A stretch of DNA of 64,000 nucleotides from assembly GCF_000568405.1 (NCBI RefSeq), contig NZ_ARZY01000014.1, positions 1 through 64,000 on the forward strand, written 5' to 3'. How positions within the stretch are numbered: position 1 is the stretch's first letter; each line of letters starts with the position of its first letter. Below the pieces are notes generated by a model, which had not been told where the DNA came from, did no database searches, and saw only the letters and a program-made list of their open reading frames with translations. Source of the stretch: Catenovulum agarivorans DS-2 (GTDB lineage: Bacteria; Pseudomonadota; Gammaproteobacteria; Enterobacterales; Alteromonadaceae). A program made the position numbers and the translations under genes. Shown in pieces: positions 1-9,448 of this stretch.

Positions 1-189
1 TTTAGTTCATTTTCTTATGCGCAGCTCAGGTAATTTAGTTTATTAGATATTTTTGCTTGGCAAAATTTGGCGTATTTATTTGTAGATGGACAGCTTAAAA
101 ACCACCCTAACCTTGCCGCTTATGTTGAGAAAATGGCAAAACGCCCAGCGCTTGCTAGCCTAAAACCAGAAGGATTATTATATCAATAA
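1..189 (+). pseudogene. Glutathione S-transferase C-terminal end, partial and frameshifted
   Basis: The last 52 codons read as a GST C-terminal helical domain (FSLLDIFAWQ, then a typical PNLAAYVEKMAKRPAL tail). Upstream in the same frame there is a TAA at 31-33. The preceding GST-like residues (FLMRSSGN) lie in the second frame, and adding one T in the run at about 34-36 would join them as SSGN-FSLLDIF. The gene is therefore either a frameshifted pseudogene or carries a one-base sequencing error. Its beginning lies outside the window. A glutathione-dependent role is known for the family; nothing here shows the substrate. Confidence 0.6.
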
Positions 190-210
190 CTGCTAAAAAT
201 ACTTCTAAAT

Positions 211-240
211 ACAGAGCTTTGTTTAAATACAAAGCTCTGT
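211..240. terminator. Convergent hairpin terminator
   Basis: A perfect 11-bp stem (211-221 with 230-240, ACAGAGCTTTG) with an 8-nt AT-only loop, followed by TTTCT. It lies between the plus-strand GST end and the minus-strand ABC permease end, so it probably serves both. Confidence 0.75.
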
Positions 241-262
241 TTCTAGTTGAAGGATACTGTTT

Positions 263-1228
263 TTAATCTATCCGCGCAATACGCATATAGATAGTTGCAT
301 AAATAAGCCCTGCGCCTAGCAACATACCTACAATGCCAGGCAGCAAATTGACATCATGCCAATTACCACGCAACACGGCGTCGCTAATATCCATAGTTGA
401 ATCTATGTATTGTTTAACGGCTGGCCAAAAATGTTTCGATTGTAAAAATATACCTTCAAGTATTGGCACTAGTACAAAAGGTGCTATAACCCACAAGAAT
501 GCCAGCCTATTAGCAAAACTTGAGATAAAACCAATCCAAGCAAAAAATGGTAATAACCATAACAATACAAAGGGCACAAGTAACACAGCTTGTAAGAAGT
601 CCCAAAGCACGGCGGTCGACAAGCCAGACATACTTGCGCTGCCACCGTAAATACTTTCTGCAACCATTATCATAATAGAGATTATGCCAATGGTGACAAC
701 AGACACAACAACATGAAACAGCGGCATAACGCCTAATGCAGTTAGGTATTTGCCCAGTACGTTATCCCGCTCACTTACAGGCATAGAGCGCCAGAATAAA
801 ATACTGCCGTCTTTTCTATCTCCAGCCAGTCCATTGCCAATAATGGCTATAGCAAAAATAGCTAAATCCATGCACAACATAGAAAACAGGAAACCTGCAA
901 ATTTTCGGTAATCTTTTTTATTATGCTGTGGCGCAACATGTTTTGGTTTATCTGGTGTACCAACAGATAAATTATGCGTGCTTGAATCTTGAGCTTGCGG
1001 CTCTAATTGCAACTCTGGTTTCGCATTGGATTGCGTTTGATTGTCTAGCTCCACGCTTACCGTTCCATCGGTTTTTACCGTCACGGTTTTTTCTACATTA
1101 CCGAATACAAATAGTGCAACCAAAACAATACTGATGGCAATGGCTGACACCACCAATGGATACCATAAAATTACACCTTTATGTTCCCAAAATTCGCGTT
1201 TAATTTGTGCATAATAAAGACTAAGCAT
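263..1228 (-). CDS. ABC-2 type transporter permease
   Basis: A 321-residue inner-membrane protein. A first membrane segment lies at about residues 19-42, followed by a hydrophilic loop of about 60 residues rich in Gln, Ser and Lys. Further hydrophobic segments lie near 112-136, 170-195, 207-258 and 298-316. This is the layout of ABC-2 permeases, with the conserved GDRKDGSILFWRSMPVS segment after the second helix. The ATG at 1228 has a near-perfect Shine-Dalgarno (AGGAGG) and overlaps the end of the ATPase gene by 8 bases, so the two are translationally coupled. With the GntR regulator it forms a three-gene exporter operon. The substrate is unknown; YtrA-type operons often respond to cell-wall-active compounds. 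Confidence 0.88.
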   Translation of the reverse strand: MLSLYYAQIKREFWEHKGVILWYPLVVSAIAISIVLVALFVFGNVEKTVTVKTDGTVSVELDNQTQSNAKPELQLEPQAQDSSTHNLSVGTPDKPKHVAPQHNKKDYRKFAGFLFSMLCMDLAIFAIAIIGNGLAGDRKDGSILFWRSMPVSERDNVLGKYLTALGVMPLFHVVVSVVTIGIISIMIMVAESIYGGSASMSGLSTAVLWDFLQAVLLVPFVLLWLLPFFAWIGFISSFANRLAFLWVIAPFVLVPILEGIFLQSKHFWPAVKQYIDSTMDISDAVLRGNWHDVNLLPGIVGMLLGAGLIYATIYMRIARID

Positions 1229-2120
1229 AAGTCACCTCCTGCTGTGTTTTGTGTGCTGTTTTACCTTCCACTAGTGCAACAAAAATATCTGCTAAATTCG
1301 GTGTTTTGGTGCTACCAAATTGTTGCAGTTGCTCCATACTCACGTCAGATTTTTGCATATCAAAAATATAAGCCAGACCATCCAATACCTTGGTTGAGTG
1401 CATGGGAGAAAACAATTCAACTTGTGCTTTATTGCTCGCATGTGTGGTTAACTGGACAAATTGCTCGGCAAAATCTTGCATTTGCACGTCTAATAACACT
1501 TGACCATTATCAATAAATATTACGCGGGTCAGAATGTGCTCTACTTCTTCAATTTGGTGAGTGGTGATCACTATGGTGTTGTTGTCGTCAAAATAGTCTT
1601 CCAACAAACTGTTATAAAAGCTTTTTCTACGAATAACATCTAATCCTAATGTTGGCTCGTCCAACACCAATAGCTCTGAGTCTATCGCAATCACTATGGC
1701 CAAGTGCAACTGCGTAACCATGCCTTTTGACATGTTTTTAACTTTCATATTGGGTTTGATATTGGTTCTAGCTAAAAACTGCTCGGCTAATTTAATATCA
1801 AAATTTGGATGAACCTGTTGGCTATACTCAAACAGTTGGGCTGGCGTGATCCATTTTGGCAGGATAGCAGTGTCAGCGATAAAACTGACTTTTTCCATCA
1901 TTTTAGCTTGCTGATGGCGCGGGTTTAAACCACAAACGCTGAGCTCTCCTGTTGCTGAAGTCAAGCCTAAAATCGACTTTAACAAGGTACTTTTACCCGC
2001 ACCATTAGTGCCAACCACACCAACAATTTCACCTTGCTCTATGGTTAAGTTAACATCTGTTAAGGCAGCTTGTTTGCCGTAACTCTTGTACAAATTGCGT
2101 GCTTGAATAATGTTAGCCAT
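1221..2120 (-). CDS. ABC transporter ATP-binding protein
   Basis: A 299-residue ATPase that powers the ABC-2 permease encoded next to it. It has Walker A GTNGAGKST (residues 37-45), a degenerate signature MSKGM in place of LSGGQ, Walker B ELLVLDEPTLGLD, and the switch histidine in TTHQ. The C-terminal 80 residues are a regulatory extension. An upstream in-frame start at 2156 is possible, but the ATG at 2120 has AAGGAG eight bases before it and gives the normal family N-terminus (MANIIQARNLYKSYG). It overlaps the regulator gene by 8 bases. Confidence 0.92.
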   Translation of the reverse strand: MANIIQARNLYKSYGKQAALTDVNLTIEQGEIVGVVGTNGAGKSTLLKSILGLTSATGELSVCGLNPRHQQAKMMEKVSFIADTAILPKWITPAQLFEYSQQVHPNFDIKLAEQFLARTNIKPNMKVKNMSKGMVTQLHLAIVIAIDSELLVLDEPTLGLDVIRRKSFYNSLLEDYFDDNNTIVITTHQIEEVEHILTRVIFIDNGQVLLDVQMQDFAEQFVQLTTHASNKAQVELFSPMHSTKVLDGLAYIFDMQKSDVSMEQLQQFGSTKTPNLADIFVALVEGKTAHKTQQEVTYA

Positions 2121-2493
2121 TGTCTTGCTCCTTGCTGAATTGTTTAATTTTTTCAATTACGTCTTGTTGGCTAATGTTTAATTGCTGCATTTTTTGCAAA
2201 AACTTCGGTAGGTCTTCAGCTAAAAATTTATTTTTTTCCGCGGTATGCAAAGCTTCAATTGCACCGGTTTTAACAAACATACCTAGTCCTCTTCTTTTTT
2301 CTATCAGCCCATCATCTAATAACTCGCGATAAGCCTTAGACACTGTGATATGGTTTATTTGCAATTCTGCCGAAACAGCACGTACCGACGGCAATGCTGT
2401 TTCTTCAGGATACGAATTGTTCAAAATGGCTTTCTTCAGCTTTTCGACCAATTGTTTATAAATTGGCAAATCGTCATGCCAGTGATTATTCAT
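2113..2493 (-). CDS. GntR-family regulator, YtrA subfamily
   Basis: A 126-residue protein made of a winged helix (residues 12-75, with LPSVRAVSAELQINHITVSKAYRELLDDGLIEKRRGLGMFV) and only a short C-terminal dimerisation tail. That size defines the YtrA group of GntR repressors, which usually control the ABC exporter encoded just downstream, as here. It is the first gene of the operon and faces the palindrome at 2510-2545, so it probably represses itself and the transporter. The ligand is unknown. Confidence 0.9.
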   Translation of the reverse strand: MNNHWHDDLPIYKQLVEKLKKAILNNSYPEETALPSVRAVSAELQINHITVSKAYRELLDDGLIEKRRGLGMFVKTGAIEALHTAEKNKFLAEDLPKFLQKMQQLNISQQDVIEKIKQFSKEQDNG

Positions 2494-2509
2494 CTACACA
2501 TGTCCTTCT

Positions 2510-2545
2510 AGCTATAGTGTTATACAACAATATAACACCATAGCT
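2510..2545. promoter_or_regulatory. Operator of the YtrA-type regulator
   Basis: An inverted repeat with two 15-bp arms (2510-2524, AGCTATAGTGTTATA, and 2531-2545) around a 6-bp spacer, with one mismatch. It starts 17 bases before the regulator's ATG. The GTGTTATA/TATAACAC core resembles operators of the YtrA group. An autoregulatory role is inferred. Confidence 0.8.
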
Positions 2546-2666
2546 AAAACAACAAGTAAAAAGTTGGTTGGTTTTTGTACTAATCTGAAAAACTGAGAAA
2601 TAAAGGTTCGAGCGCCTTGTATGAATAGGTTGATTTATATGGCATTTTTATCGCAAAAATAAAATT

Positions 2667-2689
2667 ATGGCTTAGCTTAACCAAGCCAT
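2667..2689 (-). terminator. Rho-independent terminator of the SDR gene
   Basis: Read on the minus strand, a stem ATGGCTT/AAGCCAT begins a few bases after the SDR stop codon and is followed by AATTTTATTTTTG. The U-rich tail supports intrinsic termination. Confidence 0.7.
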
Positions 2690-2694
2690 AAAAA

Positions 2695-3393
2695 CTACCA
2701 AGGTATAATAGAACCATCAGCTTCGATAAATTTTCCAGATTGTTCAAGAGTCAGTTTTTCAATTGATTGAGTCATTAATTTTATCGCGTCTTCAATTGAC
2801 ATAGTTGCTTGCTCACCTCCCATATCGGTTTGCACCCAACCAGGGTTAAGTAAGGTCACTATAATATTTTGCTCCGCAACTTTGGCCGACAATCTGCGCG
2901 AAATACTGTTTAATGCCGCTTTACTTGCTGCATACGCATCTAACCCAATATCTGCTCCTATATTTAACTGTAAGGATGCGACACCCGAGGTTATTTGTAC
3001 AAGCTTACCACCTGCCGTTATAAATGGAATGGCTGCTTGAGCAACTAACGCGGGCGCTACACTGTTCACCATAAAGTGCTGTAAAAAAGTAGCTGAGTCC
3101 CACCTGCCAAATTGTTGGATTTGCGAAATACCCGCGTTGTTAATAACAAGATCTAGCTTGCGCTTTTTGTCTGCAAGCTGCTGTGCGAACGAGTTGATCG
3201 ACTGTTCATCAGCAAGATCAAGGTGTTGAATATCGAGTTTAGTTGAATGAACACGCTGCAATTCAGCCAACTCGTTGGTGTATTGCTCTCGCCTAGTCGT
3301 CGCAATAACGTGACAGCCCAATGATAAATAATGTGTAACGAATGCTAATCCTAATCCTCGATCAGCCCCTGTAACTAAAACCCAATTTTGCAT
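2695..3393 (-). CDS. SDR family NAD(P)-dependent oxidoreductase
   Basis: A short-chain dehydrogenase of 232 residues with a Rossmann fold: the cofactor motif TGADRGLG near the N-terminus, NNAG in the middle, the catalytic YAASK (Tyr and Lys), then NPGWVQTDMGG. The sequence resembles C-factor-like carbonyl reductases. The ATG at 3393 is chosen over a TTG at 3414 because it starts directly before the first beta strand. It is divergent from the GH50 gene with about 95 bases between them. The substrate cannot be told. Confidence 0.85.
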   Translation of the reverse strand: MQNWVLVTGADRGLGLAFVTHYLSLGCHVIATTRREQYTNELAELQRVHSTKLDIQHLDLADEQSINSFAQQLADKKRKLDLVINNAGISQIQQFGRWDSATFLQHFMVNSVAPALVAQAAIPFITAGGKLVQITSGVASLQLNIGADIGLDAYAASKAALNSISRRLSAKVAEQNIIVTLLNPGWVQTDMGGEQATMSIEDAIKLMTQSIEKLTLEQSGKFIEADGSIIPW

Positions 3394-3488
3394 AAACCAC
3401 CATTTAGATAACAATTAACATTTAATTAAGTGTCAAACCAGTCTACTCATAACAATTAAATTAACAACAATAACATTAGGAATTAACT

Positions 3489-5759
3489 ATGAATTGGCAT
3501 TTAACAAAATCTGCAATCATCTGTAGTGCTTTATTAGCGACTGGCTGTAGCAAAAACAATCAAGCAAACCTAATCGACTTTGAAGACCAAGGTCACAAAA
3601 ATATGGTTGTGTTGGAAAATGCAACAGCCCAACTAGTTGATGGCAATGTCGGCAAGGCGTTGAACATTAGCTTAAACTCAGAAAACCACCACGATGCATC
3701 TTTTAGCATTGTCCCGCAAAAGCCTTGGGATTTAAGCCAATACCCAAATGTTGGTATTAGCATTGATATCAAAAACCCCGCAGCTTCATCAACTCATTTA
3801 TACATTTATACCTATGATGCAAACAACGCATTTCAACTACGCAATGTTGTGGTTCCAGCTAATAGCAACAACAGCTATTTAATTGAGCTAAAAAGTTTAG
3901 GCTTGCAAGTTAATTCAGGCATACGCAACAACCCACCCAGTTGGCAGCATGATTATGTACATACCATTTGGCGCGGAGGGATAAAACAGCCAGATAGCAG
4001 TGCTATTAGTAAAATAAGATTTTTAGTTTCTGGTGTGTTGGAAGATAAGCAATTAGAAATTGACAACATAAAAGTTGTTGAGCCTAAGCAGTTCGACAAC
4101 AATTTTTTAACTGGCATAGTCGATAAATTTGGCCAAAATGCCAAACAAGAGTTTGAGCGTAAAGTTCACTCAATTGAAGAATTACAGGCCTTTAGCCAGC
4201 AAGAACAACAAACTCTAGTCGACCATCCATTGCCTTCTCGTTCTAAATTTAATGGCTGGGCTGATGGCCCAAAACTTAAAGCCACAGGCTTTTATCGAAC
4301 AGAAAAATACCAAGGTAAATGGTCAATTGTCGATCCAGAAGGTTATTTATTCTTTTCGAACGGTATCGCCAATATTCGTATGGCCAATACTTCAACCATC
4401 ACGGGTTATGACTTTGACAAAAAGTATATCAAACAAAGAGACCCGAAAGATTTCACGCCAGAAGATTCAATTGGGTTAAATCGAGCACCAGACAAAGCCA
4501 TACCAAGCCGCTATGTTAGCTCACAAACTCGGGCCAATATGTTTACTTGGCTACCCAGTTATCAAAGCGACGAGGCTGCTAGTTTTGGTTACCGGCGCGA
4601 AGTGCACAAAGGTGCAATTGAACATGGTGAAACCTATAGTTTTTATCGCGCTAATTTAGCTCGTAAGTATCAAACTAATGACGAAGCGTTATTGATGGAA
4701 AAATGGCGCGACACCACGATTAAACGCATGCATACATGGGGATTTACCTCATTCGGCAATTGGGTAGACCCAAGTTATTACCAACTCAATCGCCTACCCT
4801 ATTTTGCCAATGGTTGGATTATTGGCGACTTTAAAACCGTCAGTTCTGGCAATGACTATTGGGGCGCAATGCCAGATGTGTTCGACCCTGTTTTTGCCGC
4901 GCGTGCTGAAGTCACAGTTAAACAAATAGCGGATGAAGTGCAAAACAACCCTTGGTGTGTCGGTGTATTTATCGACAACGAAAAAAGCTGGGGATCTGAA
5001 TGGGGCACAGAGGCGCAGTACGGCATTATCATCAACGCTTTATCGCTGAATGCAGCAAACAGCCCAATTAAACAAAATATTGTCGAAACCCTTAAAACGC
5101 AATATCGCAATATCTCAGATTTAAATACTGCATGGCAGAGCAATTTCGACACTTGGCAAAGCTTAGAGCAGCCATACACAGTTGGCTCAATTAGCTCTAG
5201 CATGAAAGCTGATTTTGCCGTGTTGCTTTATAACTACGCAGACAAATACTTTAGCACGGTCGCCAAATTACTTGAACAATATATGCCAAACCATATGTAC
5301 ATGGGGCCAAGGTTTGCACATTGGGCAATGACACCAGAAGTGCGAAAAGCAGCGGCAAAATGGGTTGATGTAATGAGCTACAACTATTACCGCGAAGGAA
5401 TCGATCAACCTTATTGGAAGTTTTTAGAAGAGCTCGACATGCCAAGCATTATTGGAGAATTCCACAATGGCGCTATGGATTCTGGCTTATTTAACCCAGG
5501 TTTAATTCACGCGACAAACCAAGCTGATCGCGGCAAAAAATATCAAGAGTACATGTATAGCGTTATCGACAATCCTTACTATGTCGGTGCGCATTGGTTT
5601 CAATATATAGACTCGCCGCTAACTGGTCGCGCCTACGATGGCGAAAACTACAACGTAGGTTTTGTAAACGTCGCCGACATTCCTTACCAACCTTTAGTAG
5701 ATGCCGCCAAAGAAGTAAACCAAAACATTTATACCCGACGTTATAAATTACCTATTTAA
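3489..5759 (+). CDS. GH50-type beta-agarase, lipoprotein
   Basis: A 756-residue protein with a lipoprotein signal (LLATGC, Cys20), so it is anchored at a membrane, probably the outer one. Residues 35-200 form a beta-sandwich carbohydrate-binding-like domain and the rest is a TIM barrel. DNEKSWG carries the likely acid/base Glu498, and IIGEFHNG carries the likely nucleophile Glu657, as in GH50 agarases. GH50 enzymes cleave agarose or neoagaro-oligosaccharides to neoagarobiose, often from the chain end. AGGA lies just before the ATG. The GH2 gene follows after 12 bases, so the two are co-transcribed. Exact product pattern, and agarose versus porphyran preference, are unknown. Confidence 0.87.
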   Translation: MNWHLTKSAIICSALLATGCSKNNQANLIDFEDQGHKNMVVLENATAQLVDGNVGKALNISLNSENHHDASFSIVPQKPWDLSQYPNVGISIDIKNPAASSTHLYIYTYDANNAFQLRNVVVPANSNNSYLIELKSLGLQVNSGIRNNPPSWQHDYVHTIWRGGIKQPDSSAISKIRFLVSGVLEDKQLEIDNIKVVEPKQFDNNFLTGIVDKFGQNAKQEFERKVHSIEELQAFSQQEQQTLVDHPLPSRSKFNGWADGPKLKATGFYRTEKYQGKWSIVDPEGYLFFSNGIANIRMANTSTITGYDFDKKYIKQRDPKDFTPEDSIGLNRAPDKAIPSRYVSSQTRANMFTWLPSYQSDEAASFGYRREVHKGAIEHGETYSFYRANLARKYQTNDEALLMEKWRDTTIKRMHTWGFTSFGNWVDPSYYQLNRLPYFANGWIIGDFKTVSSGNDYWGAMPDVFDPVFAARAEVTVKQIADEVQNNPWCVGVFIDNEKSWGSEWGTEAQYGIIINALSLNAANSPIKQNIVETLKTQYRNISDLNTAWQSNFDTWQSLEQPYTVGSISSSMKADFAVLLYNYADKYFSTVAKLLEQYMPNHMYMGPRFAHWAMTPEVRKAAAKWVDVMSYNYYREGIDQPYWKFLEELDMPSIIGEFHNGAMDSGLFNPGLIHATNQADRGKKYQEYMYSVIDNPYYVGAHWFQYIDSPLTGRAYDGENYNVGFVNVADIPYQPLVDAAKEVNQNIYTRRYKLPI

Positions 5760-5771
5760 GAGATAACCGAC

Positions 5772-8687
5772 ATGATTAAATTATTGCAAAAACTCAAATT
5801 AGTATTGAGCATAACCAGTATCATTTTGCTCAGTGCGTGTAGCTTAACTACTAAGCCATCAGCGCCAAGCGCGACTGCTGCTCAGTCGAATCACAACAAT
5901 CAACATTACTCTGAAAAAGTATCGCTGGCTGGGCAGTGGCAATTTCAAATTGACCCTTATAAAAAAGCGGATAAACAGCATTGGTGGAAAACCACCACCA
6001 ACACACAAAACTGGGACAAAATAGCAGTGCCGGGTGTATGGGATGTTTACGATAAATACGCAGACTATATGGGAGATGCTTGGTATCGAACTGAATTTAA
6101 AGGCGATGCAAAATGGCAACAGCAACAAGTTCGTTTGGTATTTGACAGCGTATATAACGACTCAGAAGTTTGGTTAAACGATGTATATTTAGGCGCAAAC
6201 AAACTGGGTTTTATGGCATTTGAGTTTGATATATCCAAACACCTAAATACCCAAGGAAGCAATACCTTAATTGTTAAAGTTAACAACCGATTTAGACGCG
6301 GCGCCGTTTGGAACTGGGGGGGCATTCGTCGCCCTGTGTATTTGGAAGTCCGTCCACAAACTCATATTGAAAAAGTATATGTAACCGCACAACCGAATTT
6401 AGCCGAAGGCAGTGCTAACATCAAACTAGAAACCTTTATCGCTAACTTAAGTGATGAAAAAATCAATGCCAAAGTTGAGCACAAACTATTACGCAAAGGC
6501 CAAGTTGTTGCCATTTATAATGACACGCCTACCGTAACCATGGCTGCGAATAATCAAACCAAACTAACCGCATCTTATCAATTAGCGCCAAACAAAGTTG
6601 CACTTTGGCATTTTAATAACCCAAATCTCTACCATATCGAAACAACCCTGAGTATCAACAACCAAATAGTTCATCAGCATAAAGACAGATTTGGTATCCG
6701 CACAGTTGAAGTAAAAGACCGCAAATTATTTTTAAACGGTGAGCAAGTCCGCCTGGTTGGATTAAACATGGTGCCAGAAGATAGATTTGACGGTAATGCA
6801 CTACCGCTGTCACGCATTAAAGAAGATGTTGATTTATTAAAATCGTTAAATGCTAATTTTGCTCGTTTGTCAGGTCCCGCCCTACCAAAAGAATATTTAG
6901 ATTACTTAGATGAAGTGGGTTTTTTAGTAGTAGAAGAAGTGGCTTTATGGGGTAAAGATGCATTAGTTGACCCAGATCACCCACTACCAAAACAATGGCT
7001 AGAGCGCTTGGTTTCAGACAACTACAACCACCCATCAGTGATTGCACGAAGCGTAGGTAACGAAATTGGCGATTTAAATAAAAACCCTAAAGTGCTTGAA
7101 TATGTAGAAGGCGCGATTGCGCACGCCAAAGAATTAGATCCAACAAGACTGGCTGTGTATATATCCTACTCGGCAGACTACCAAAAAAATGATCCTTCAA
7201 AGTTTTCAGAAATTGTTATGTTTAACAAATACGGTAAACATGAAGAGCGCTTACAGGTTGTTGACTCTTATCACCCTGACAAACCGATATTTTTCTCAGA
7301 AATTGGTACAGCGTTAGATGGCGTTGACCCGAATGAATCTGTACTAGATGTTGAAGCGTTAATGGGGCCTTTACGTAAATACCCTTACCTAATTGGCACA
7401 TCTCATTTTGCATTTAGCGACTATCGCAGCACTTGGTACGACGAAAAACCATCGTGGACAACAGACTTTTCGCAAAACCGTGCTTGGGGGGTATTAACCT
7501 CGTATCGCAATAAAAAACGCTCGTTTGTTAAGCTGCAAAATTTCTATTCGCCACTAGAAAAATTTGACTTAGACACCAGCGGTAAATTACCTAAAATTAA
7601 GCTAAAATCACGCGCGTTAAATAGCTTTCCGGCATACACAATGCAAGGTTATCGCCTTATTTGGCAAGCCCTTAACCGCATAGGTGAAACCATACAAATA
7701 GGCCAGTTGCCAATTGCAACCTTAACGCCAGGGCAAAATGCCCCCGCGTTTGTTGTGCCTTATTCTGGCGATTATGCAAAACTCCAAGTGAGTTTAATTG
7801 ACTCTGCAGGTTATATTGCCCAACAAATTTCGCACGATAAACAAGTGCCGCTCAGTAGTGAGATTAAAGCCCACTTTACCTCATTAGATACCATACGCGT
7901 GATTTATGAGCGCTCAGCGCTTGCTAATGAATATCAGTTGGTTGCTATAGCACCTGACGGCACCCAAATAAAGGGTAAATCGACCATTAATCATTTTGCC
8001 GAAGTCAGCGGTTTACAACCACAAACCGAATACGAGCTACATCTGTATGCAATTAATGACGCTGGTCGTGGCCAAGCCAATAGTCAACCACTAAAAGTAC
8101 ACACAGCGCCAAACGAGTTACCGCCAATTATTTGGGCAACAGAAGGTAAATTAGATGCATTCCACATTGGTTTTTCAGTTGGACGCAACGATTTTGCTTT
8201 TGAAGTGCAATATGGTTTAAATTCAGGTGAATATACCCATAAACATTTAGTACAAACTAAAGGCGCAACACGTATACCAGCTATTGAACAAGGCAAAGAT
8301 CACTACTTTAAATTTAGACGCTTAATTACCGGCACAGTAGACAGTGATTGGAGCGAAGAGCATAAAGTAGTGTTGCAAAGTGCATCGGGTTTACAGCCGC
8401 CTAGCGACGCAGTCGCAATCGCCACAGCAAAAGGTTATGTTGTTAAGCTACCCCCTGTGCGCGGCGCAACAGGCTACCGCCTAACAGCTAAAAATGCCAA
8501 AGGTGAAAAGTTTGAATTAGACACAAAGCTTGCCTATTCCAACTTTATAAACCTAGAAGATCCAAGGCTTGTACAAGCAACAAGCGTGCAAATTGCAACT
8601 TTAGATGCACAGCAACATGCTGGTGAATTTGCATCAGTTGAATTGGTTTCGCAAACGGTTACTTTGGCCAGTAATTCAAGCAAATAG
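5772..8687 (+). CDS. Glycoside hydrolase family 2 lipoprotein
   Basis: A 971-residue protein with a lipobox (LLSAC, Cys23). It shows the GH2 order: a jelly-roll sugar-binding domain (about 45-200), an immunoglobulin-like domain (200-315), and a TIM barrel from 320 with acid/base Glu431 in SVGNEIGDL and nucleophile Glu510 in FFSEIGTAL. After residue 610 come two or three fibronectin-III-like domains. It probably acts as an exo-beta-galactosidase or related enzyme on agar or porphyran oligosaccharides together with GH50. GH2 covers several sugars, so beta-galactosidase is inferred from context only. Confidence 0.82.
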   Translation: MIKLLQKLKLVLSITSIILLSACSLTTKPSAPSATAAQSNHNNQHYSEKVSLAGQWQFQIDPYKKADKQHWWKTTTNTQNWDKIAVPGVWDVYDKYADYMGDAWYRTEFKGDAKWQQQQVRLVFDSVYNDSEVWLNDVYLGANKLGFMAFEFDISKHLNTQGSNTLIVKVNNRFRRGAVWNWGGIRRPVYLEVRPQTHIEKVYVTAQPNLAEGSANIKLETFIANLSDEKINAKVEHKLLRKGQVVAIYNDTPTVTMAANNQTKLTASYQLAPNKVALWHFNNPNLYHIETTLSINNQIVHQHKDRFGIRTVEVKDRKLFLNGEQVRLVGLNMVPEDRFDGNALPLSRIKEDVDLLKSLNANFARLSGPALPKEYLDYLDEVGFLVVEEVALWGKDALVDPDHPLPKQWLERLVSDNYNHPSVIARSVGNEIGDLNKNPKVLEYVEGAIAHAKELDPTRLAVYISYSADYQKNDPSKFSEIVMFNKYGKHEERLQVVDSYHPDKPIFFSEIGTALDGVDPNESVLDVEALMGPLRKYPYLIGTSHFAFSDYRSTWYDEKPSWTTDFSQNRAWGVLTSYRNKKRSFVKLQNFYSPLEKFDLDTSGKLPKIKLKSRALNSFPAYTMQGYRLIWQALNRIGETIQIGQLPIATLTPGQNAPAFVVPYSGDYAKLQVSLIDSAGYIAQQISHDKQVPLSSEIKAHFTSLDTIRVIYERSALANEYQLVAIAPDGTQIKGKSTINHFAEVSGLQPQTEYELHLYAINDAGRGQANSQPLKVHTAPNELPPIIWATEGKLDAFHIGFSVGRNDFAFEVQYGLNSGEYTHKHLVQTKGATRIPAIEQGKDHYFKFRRLITGTVDSDWSEEHKVVLQSASGLQPPSDAVAIATAKGYVVKLPPVRGATGYRLTAKNAKGEKFELDTKLAYSNFINLEDPRLVQATSVQIATLDAQQHAGEFASVELVSQTVTLASNSSK

Positions 8688-8711
8688 CAACTTGGTTATG
8701 TAATCTTTTTT

Positions 8712-8737
8712 CGGGCAGTTGTTGGACAAACTGCCCG
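8712..8737. other. Hairpin after the GH50-GH2 operon
   Basis: A 9-bp perfect stem (CGGGCAGTT, 8712-8720 with 8729-8737) with an 8-nt loop, 25 bases after the GH2 stop. The T run lies before it and not after it, so it does not look like an intrinsic terminator for the plus strand. It may be a 3' end stabiliser. Confidence 0.45.
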
Positions 8738-8872
8738 TAAAACGGCAGCAGGGTATTTAAACTTTTTAGCAAATGCGGTTATGTGCCAGAAGCGGGAAAC
8801 CTAATGAATGTAATACCAATAATAACAACTAAACTATTAAGGTGCCTATCTGAAACTAACTGGACACATTTA

Positions 8873-9163
8873 TTACTCAAAAGCAGTGTTAAGGTTTTCT
8901 GCTCTTAATATTCGCATGACATCAACACAGTCATTAGATATGACGTAGTAAATAGCATGTTTGCCATACACACAGCGTCTATATCCCTCACGAATATGAT
9001 CGATTGCCTGATAATGCAATGGGTTTTCCGCAATGCTTTGAAACCGAATAATCAACCCATCAACGTATGATTTAGCCTGAGCTAAACCAAAGTTATCGAT
9101 ACCATATTCAAATAGCTGCTCGAAGTCCAGATCGGCAGCAGTGCTTAATCTATACTTCGCCAC
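8873..9163 (-). CDS. RelE/ParE-family toxin
   Basis: A small basic protein of about 96 residues with the ParE pattern: YRLSTAADLDFEQLFEYG, then FGLAQAKSYVDGLI, a central ENPLHYQ, REGYRRCVYGKHAIYYV and a final VMRILR strand. ParE toxins block DNA gyrase and RelE toxins cut ribosome-bound mRNA; the sequence is closer to ParE. The GTG at 9163 gives the usual N-terminus, with a 14-base overlap of the antitoxin gene; a TTG at 9181 would add six residues. It is second in the operon, as is common for parDE. Confidence 0.85.
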   Translation of the reverse strand: MAKYRLSTAADLDFEQLFEYGIDNFGLAQAKSYVDGLIIRFQSIAENPLHYQAIDHIREGYRRCVYGKHAIYYVISNDCVDVMRILRAENLNTAFE

Positions 9164-9407
9164 TAGTTTGTTTTCTTGCAATCACTGCATTAACAATATC
9201 TTCAGGGGAGCGAGAGCTAAAACCACTTTGTTCTGCTTTGATAAGTTCTTGTCTTATAATTTCAACTTCGTTAGTGCGCATTTGCTCTTTTCTGATCAAA
9301 TCACGCAACAACTCGCTGTCACTGGCATAATTACCGGTTGCAAGCTGAGCTTGCATCCATTGTTCTTGTTGATCAGTTACCGTGATACTTTTCTTTACCA
9401 TTGCCAT
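9150..9407 (-). CDS. ParD-family antitoxin
   Basis: An 85-residue ribbon-helix-helix protein. The N-terminal strand KKSITVTDQQEQWMQAQLATGNYASDSELLRDLIRKEQ is the CopG/ParD DNA-binding fold, and the C-terminal half is the toxin-wrapping helix. It neutralises the toxin encoded directly downstream and should repress the shared promoter, probably through the repeats at 9431-9448. The pair lies beside the defence cluster. Confidence 0.87.
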   Translation of the reverse strand: MAMVKKSITVTDQQEQWMQAQLATGNYASDSELLRDLIRKEQMRTNEVEIIRQELIKAEQSGFSSRSPEDIVNAVIARKQTSGEV

Positions 9408-9430
9408 ATTGAGCCCCCAAAATGCGAATA

Positions 9431-9448
9431 TATACTACTTTATACTAC
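9431..9448. promoter_or_regulatory. Candidate antitoxin operator
   Basis: Two direct copies of TATACTAC at 9431 and 9441, one helical turn apart, 24-41 bases upstream of the antitoxin ATG. Tandem short sites one turn apart fit a ribbon-helix-helix repressor. The role is inferred from position. Confidence 0.5.

Noticed and set aside
8712-8737. Rho-independent terminator for the GH50-GH2 operon
   Set aside because: The T run precedes the stem; A-rich sequence follows it.
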